Assembly (NCBI GenBank): GCA_002784245.1
Contig: PFKL01000004.1
Span: 1-15,765, forward strand
Length of the DNA stretch: 15,765 bases
Source of the DNA: Comamonadaceae bacterium CG_4_10_14_3_um_filter_60_75
GTDB taxonomy: Bacteria; Pseudomonadota; Gammaproteobacteria; Burkholderiales; Burkholderiaceae_C
Direction: 5' to 3'
The first letter of the stretch is position 1, and each line of letters starts with the position of its first letter. Of this stretch, positions 13,206 to 15,765 are shown piece by piece. The notes under the pieces were generated by a model, which saw only the letters and a list, made by a program, of their open reading frames with translations, did no database searches and was not told the DNA's origin. Position numbers and translations under genes: made by a program.

Positions 13206-13607
13206 ATGAGCGCAGCGCAGGAATCCGCAGGCACGTCGACCCGCCCTTATCTGATCAGGGCGATCCACGAGTGGTGCTCTGACAATGGCTACACGCCACA
13301 CATTACGGCGGCGGTGGACGCCTCGGTGCAGGTGCCCATGGAATACGTCAAGGACGGCGAAATCGTACTAAATATTGGCATGACCGCAACCACTGGCTTG
13401 CACTTGGGCAACGACTACATTTCGTTCAAGGCCCGGTTTGCCGGTGTGGCGCGCGAGATCATGCTGCCGGTAGACCAGGTGATCGCGGTCTTTGCCCGCG
13501 AAAACGGACAGGGCATGGCTTTCCCGAAAGTCAGCCGACCCGATCCGCAACCCGTAGCACAACCATCACCTGCCGCCAAGCGGCCAACGCTCACGCGGAT
13601 CAAGTAA
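13206..13607 (+). CDS. sspB: ClpXP protease specificity-enhancing factor SspB
   Basis: Product of 133 residues. SspB delivers ssrA-tagged proteins to ClpXP. The folded domain begins at RPYLIRAIHEWCSDNGYTPH (13-32) and continues through VQVPMEYVKDGEIVLNIG and LHLGNDYISFKARFAG to DQVIAVFARENGQGM. A Pro/Ala-rich flexible linker then leads to the C-terminal RPTLTRIK, which corresponds to the short ClpX-binding tail (RPALRVVK in E. coli). This domain-linker-tail layout is diagnostic. The stop TAA overlaps a TAAAAT box that may serve the tRNA gene 12 nt downstream. Confidence 0.95.
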   Translation: MSAAQESAGTSTRPYLIRAIHEWCSDNGYTPHITAAVDASVQVPMEYVKDGEIVLNIGMTATTGLHLGNDYISFKARFAGVAREIMLPVDQVIAVFARENGQGMAFPKVSRPDPQPVAQPSPAAKRPTLTRIK

Positions 13608-13610
13608 AAT
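13605..13610 (+). promoter_or_regulatory. Possible -10 box for tRNA-Thr
   Basis: TAAAAT ends 10 nt before the first base of the mature tRNA, which would put transcription start 3-5 nt upstream of it. It overlaps the sspB stop codon. No recognisable -35 lies 16-18 nt upstream, so co-transcription with sspB is the alternative. Confidence 0.35.
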
Positions 13611-13619
13611 CTCGCCCGT

Positions 13620-13695
13620 GCCGATTTAGCTCAGTTGGTAGAGCAACCGCCTTGTAAGCGGTAGGTCGTCAGTTCGATTCCGACAATCGGCACCA
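13620..13695 (+). tRNA. tRNA-Thr (anticodon UGU)
   Basis: A complete 76-nt cloverleaf with encoded CCA. Acceptor arms GCCGATT (13620-13626) and AATCGGC (13685-13691) pair fully, followed by discriminator A and CCA. The D stem is GCTC/GAGC. The anticodon stem is ACCGC/GCGGT with loop CTTGTAA; the anticodon TGT at 13653-13655 reads ACA threonine codons. The T arm is GTCAG-TTCGATT-CCGAC with one A-C mismatch; I recall the same mismatch in E. coli tRNA-Thr(UGU), so it is not a sign of decay. The gene lies 12 nt after sspB and 1 nt before the stop codon of the convergent gene. Confidence 0.97.
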
Positions 13696-13696
13696 G

Positions 13697-13999
13697 TTAT
13701 GGTTGTCGGCTCACCTTGAGCCGGATCACTTTGACCGCAAGGTCATTGCGGCGCAGGCAGGCTTCAAAATCGGGCAGCAGTTGCCGCAGTTTGGCGCACG
13801 TGGTGTTGTTGCGCAGCAGCAGGCACCAGACGTCGTCCTCCAGTGGCCCCGATAGTACGTTTGGCCGCAGCGCTGGCGGGATCAGATGTTCGATCGCTTT
13901 GAGCCGCGCTTGCGAGGCTTGCTGCAGCGCCATCAAGCGCGCCAGTGACGCATTGGCCTGACTGGCTTGCAGCAGAGTGAAGGCTTTTCGCGAATTCAT
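13697..13999 (-). CDS. DciA/DUF721-like protein
   Basis: Product of 100 residues reading leftwards from ATG at 13997-13999. The N-terminal half is helical and Ala/Gln-rich. The second half, HLIPPALRPNV followed by DDVWCLLLRNNTTCAKLRQLLPDFEACL and VKVIRLKV, matches the DUF721 pattern I know (PP-L-R, a hydrophobic strand, then A-x-x-LRQ and a final strand). DciA loads the replicative helicase DnaB in bacteria lacking DnaC; here only the small KH-like domain is present, with no long extension. Its place next to a divergent M23 peptidase gene and secA fits the betaproteobacterial order. No Shine-Dalgarno is visible. It ends 1 nt from the tRNA gene. Confidence 0.75.
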   Translation of the reverse strand: MNSRKAFTLLQASQANASLARLMALQQASQARLKAIEHLIPPALRPNVLSGPLEDDVWCLLLRNNTTCAKLRQLLPDFEACLRRNDLAVKVIRLKVSRQP

Positions 14000-14019
14000 G
14001 CGTTTGGAGACAAGAGCAG

Positions 14020-14991
14020 ATGCAGTTGATCATCACTGACGCGTGGCTGGCCAAGTCGCGCACCATTCATTTGTCCGGTGGGCAACTGGTCGCCGCCATG
14101 GTGGCTTGTTCCTTGGTGGTGATGCTGCTGTCGGTGGGTGTTTATCACTGGGTTGTGCTCAAGGGCGCGCGAGAAGGTTGGCCCATTATCGGCTCACTGT
14201 TTCAAATCCTCACCAAAGAAAATGTGGCGCAGCGCGATCGTTTTTTGCGTGAAAACCTCGATTTGATGGCGCGGCGTTTGGGGGAATTGCAGGCCAAGTT
14301 GACACAGTTGGAGTCTTTGGGTGAGCGTGTTTCCGGTTTGGCTGGCGCACCTTCTGCGATGGCCCGTCAACCCTCCGGTGCTGGTGGTGCGCTGGTTGCT
14401 CCGCGCCCATTGTCCCTGAACGAGGTCGAACAAGTCATGGCCGGCTTGGAACAATTGACAGTGCAGCGCACACAGGCGCTCACCGGTCTTGAAAGCGAGT
14501 TGTTTGACCTGAAGATGAAGCGCATTCTGCTGCCGACGCAAAAGCCAGTCCTTGAAAGCGATATTGGATCGCCTTTTGGTTGGCGTACCGACCCGATCAC
14601 CGGCGCGACGGCGCTGCACACTGGTCTCGATTTTCCAGCGCTGGTTGGTACACCCATTTATGCTGCGGCCGGCGGCATTGTGGTTGAACAACGGTTTCAT
14701 TCCGAATACGGCAACATGATCGAAATTGACCATGGCAACGACCTCATCACGCGTTACGCACATTCGTCACGGGTTTGGGTAAAAAAAGGGGATTTGGTCA
14801 AACGCGGGCAGAAAATTGCAGAAGTGGGCACGACCGGCCGCAGTACCGGCGCACACCTGCATTTTGAGGTTTGGGTTGCCGGGCTGCCGCAAGACCCGCA
14901 GAAGTTCCTGGATGCTGGCCACAATGTTTCTGTGATGAAAGTCGCCGCGAGGGGCGGGCAAGCGTTCAAACCAAAGGCAGCGCAAAGGTAA
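14020..14991 (+). CDS. M23-family peptidase (LytM domain) with membrane anchor
   Basis: Product of 323 residues. Layout: short basic N-terminus, one membrane helix at about 23-47 (LVAAMVACSLVVMLLSVGVYHWVVL), a coiled-coil-like region at about 70-105 (LDLMARRLGELQAKLTQLESL), a Ser/Gly/Pro-rich linker, a second helical stretch (135-168) and a C-terminal LytM domain. The metallopeptidase residues are intact: H200 and D204 (HTGLDF), H248 (RYAHSS), H279 and H281 (GAHLHFEV). It is therefore probably an active murein endopeptidase rather than an EnvC/NlpD-type activator, which lacks these ligands. GGAG at 14006-14009 precedes ATG 14020. Only 20 bp separate its start from that of the divergent gene. 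Confidence 0.93.
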   Translation: MQLIITDAWLAKSRTIHLSGGQLVAAMVACSLVVMLLSVGVYHWVVLKGAREGWPIIGSLFQILTKENVAQRDRFLRENLDLMARRLGELQAKLTQLESLGERVSGLAGAPSAMARQPSGAGGALVAPRPLSLNEVEQVMAGLEQLTVQRTQALTGLESELFDLKMKRILLPTQKPVLESDIGSPFGWRTDPITGATALHTGLDFPALVGTPIYAAAGGIVVEQRFHSEYGNMIEIDHGNDLITRYAHSSRVWVKKGDLVKRGQKIAEVGTTGRSTGAHLHFEVWVAGLPQDPQKFLDAGHNVSVMKVAARGGQAFKPKAAQR

Positions 14992-14994
14992 AAT
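14965..14994 (+). promoter_or_regulatory. Possible promoter for secA
   Basis: TTCAAA (14965-14970) and TAAAAT (14989-14994) are separated by 18 nt, an acceptable sigma-70 spacing. The -10 overlaps the stop codon of the M23 gene. The transcript would begin near 15001 and carry a leader of about 130 nt before the secA ATG. Confidence 0.4.
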
Positions 14995-15130
14995 CCGGCT
15001 ACTCCGGTGTGCGGTGTGGCTTGACTGGCGAGGGCTTGTCCAGGCGCCGCATGCCCCCATTTCAGTTAGATTATCAATAAGGACCGCGTTGCGTGCGAGC
15101 CGACAAGGGCTTGTGTTGCGCGCCGTATTC

Positions 15131-15765
15131 ATGGCCACCAACTTCCTCACCAAAATTTTCGGCAGCCGCAACGACCGTTTGCTCAAGAAATACCGGCATA
15201 CCGTCAGCAAGATCAACACCCTGGAGGCGGGGTTCGAAAAATTGTCTGAAGACGATTTACGTGCCAAAACCGACGCTTTCAAACAGCGCATCAGCCAGGG
15301 TGAGGCACTTGACGATTTGTTGCCCGAGGCTTTTGCCGTGGTGCGCGAGGGCTCCAAGCGCGTCATGAAGATGCGCCACTTTGATGTGCAACTGCTCGGC
15401 GGCATGTCGCTGCACCATGGCAAGATTTCCGAAATGGGCACGGGCGAGGGCAAGACCCTGACGGCGACGCTGGCGGTGTATCTGAATGCGTTGTCGGGCA
15501 AAGGCGTGCACGTGGTCACCGTCAATGACTACCTGGCTAGCCGTGATGCGCAGTGGATGGGCAAGCTCTACAACTATTTGGGCTTGAGCGTGGGCATCAA
15601 CCTGCCCAATATGTCGCGTGAGGAAAAGCAGGCTGCGTACCTTGCCGACATCACCTACGGCACCAACAACGAATACGGGTTTGACTACCTGCGTGACAAC
15701 ATGGTCTACCAGGCCACCGACCGGGTGCAGCGTGGCCTCAATTACGCCATCGTTGACGAAGTGGA
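15131..15765 (+). CDS. secA: Protein translocase motor ATPase SecA (5' part)
   Basis: The first 211 residues are present; the gene runs off the window. SecA drives post-translational export through SecYEG. The N-terminus MATNFLTKIFGSRNDRLLKKY is the canonical betaproteobacterial start. Walker A is EMGTGEGKTLTATL with K108, the E. coli position. Then follow GKGVHVVTVNDYLASRDAQWM, VGINLPNM, DITYGTNNEYGFDYLRDNMV and the beginning of the DEVD box (Walker B) at the very end. ATG 15131 has no Shine-Dalgarno immediately upstream; AAGGA at 15079-15083 is 47 nt away, 5 nt before an in-frame TTG at 15089. Regulation of secA through its leader is therefore worth considering. Confidence 0.97.
   Translation, partial: MATNFLTKIFGSRNDRLLKKYRHTVSKINTLEAGFEKLSEDDLRAKTDAFKQRISQGEALDDLLPEAFAVVREGSKRVMKMRHFDVQLLGGMSLHHGKISEMGTGEGKTLTATLAVYLNALSGKGVHVVTVNDYLASRDAQWMGKLYNYLGLSVGINLPNMSREEKQAAYLADITYGTNNEYGFDYLRDNMVYQATDRVQRGLNYAIVDEV

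Noticed and set aside
13620..13720. tRNA-Thr 3' end as an integration (att) site
   Set aside because: No integrase gene, no direct repeat of the tRNA end and no foreign-looking DNA next to it; the neighbours are normal core genes.
1..15765. CRISPR arrays, insertion sequences, prophage genes, rRNA or riboswitches
   Set aside because: No regularly spaced repeats, transposase or phage motifs, rRNA signatures or recognisable riboswitch cores were seen on either strand.

Overview
The window looks like core chromosome of a betaproteobacterium, most likely family Comamonadaceae (Rhodoferax/Polaromonas-like). I infer this from high GC, from the block hisH-A-F-I-E / small membrane protein / HIT / tatABC / HtrA-type protease, from petABC followed by sspAB, and from protein signatures such as the start of SecA and the PVWY motif of cytochrome b. 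I ran no searches; assignments rest on motifs and remembered family patterns.

Layout. (1) 1-3632: end of the histidine operon: hisH (3' part), hisA, a two-gene HEPN/nucleotidyltransferase module, hisF, a structured 144-bp spacer, hisI and hisE. HisH and HisF form imidazole glycerol phosphate synthase; HisA, HisI and HisE catalyse the preceding steps. (2) 3629-6016: a DUF4870-like membrane protein, a HIT protein and tatA, tatB, tatC (Tat translocase), largely coupled by overlaps. (3) 6020-7159, minus strand: a membrane-anchored HtrA/DegS-like serine protease, convergent with tatC. (4) 7287-9566: a cysteine-rich small protein, a Nif3/YbgI-family protein and pdxA (vitamin B6 synthesis). (5) 9663-12477: petA-petB-petC, the cytochrome bc1 complex, closed by a strong terminator. 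The Rieske protein is normally a Tat substrate, so tatABC and petA are functionally related. (6) 12579-13607: sspA and sspB, then tRNA-Thr(UGU) at 13620-13695. (7) 13697-15765: a DciA/DUF721-like gene (minus), a divergent M23 peptidase gene and the 5' part of secA.

The clearest departure from an ordinary housekeeping region is the pair at 1123-1900. A HEPN-fold protein with an exact RX4HXY motif and a minimal nucleotidyltransferase with an exact GSX10DXD motif sit between hisA and hisF and are coupled to both by very short overlaps or gaps. These are the signature motifs of the HepT/MntA (type VII) toxin-antitoxin system, so this may be a TA-like module inside a biosynthetic operon. Two further signals are a palindromic element in the hisF-hisI gap and an A+T-rich, repeat-like segment inside the Nif3 coding sequence. 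No CRISPR array, insertion sequence or prophage was seen. No stretch over 300 bases lacks a gene.
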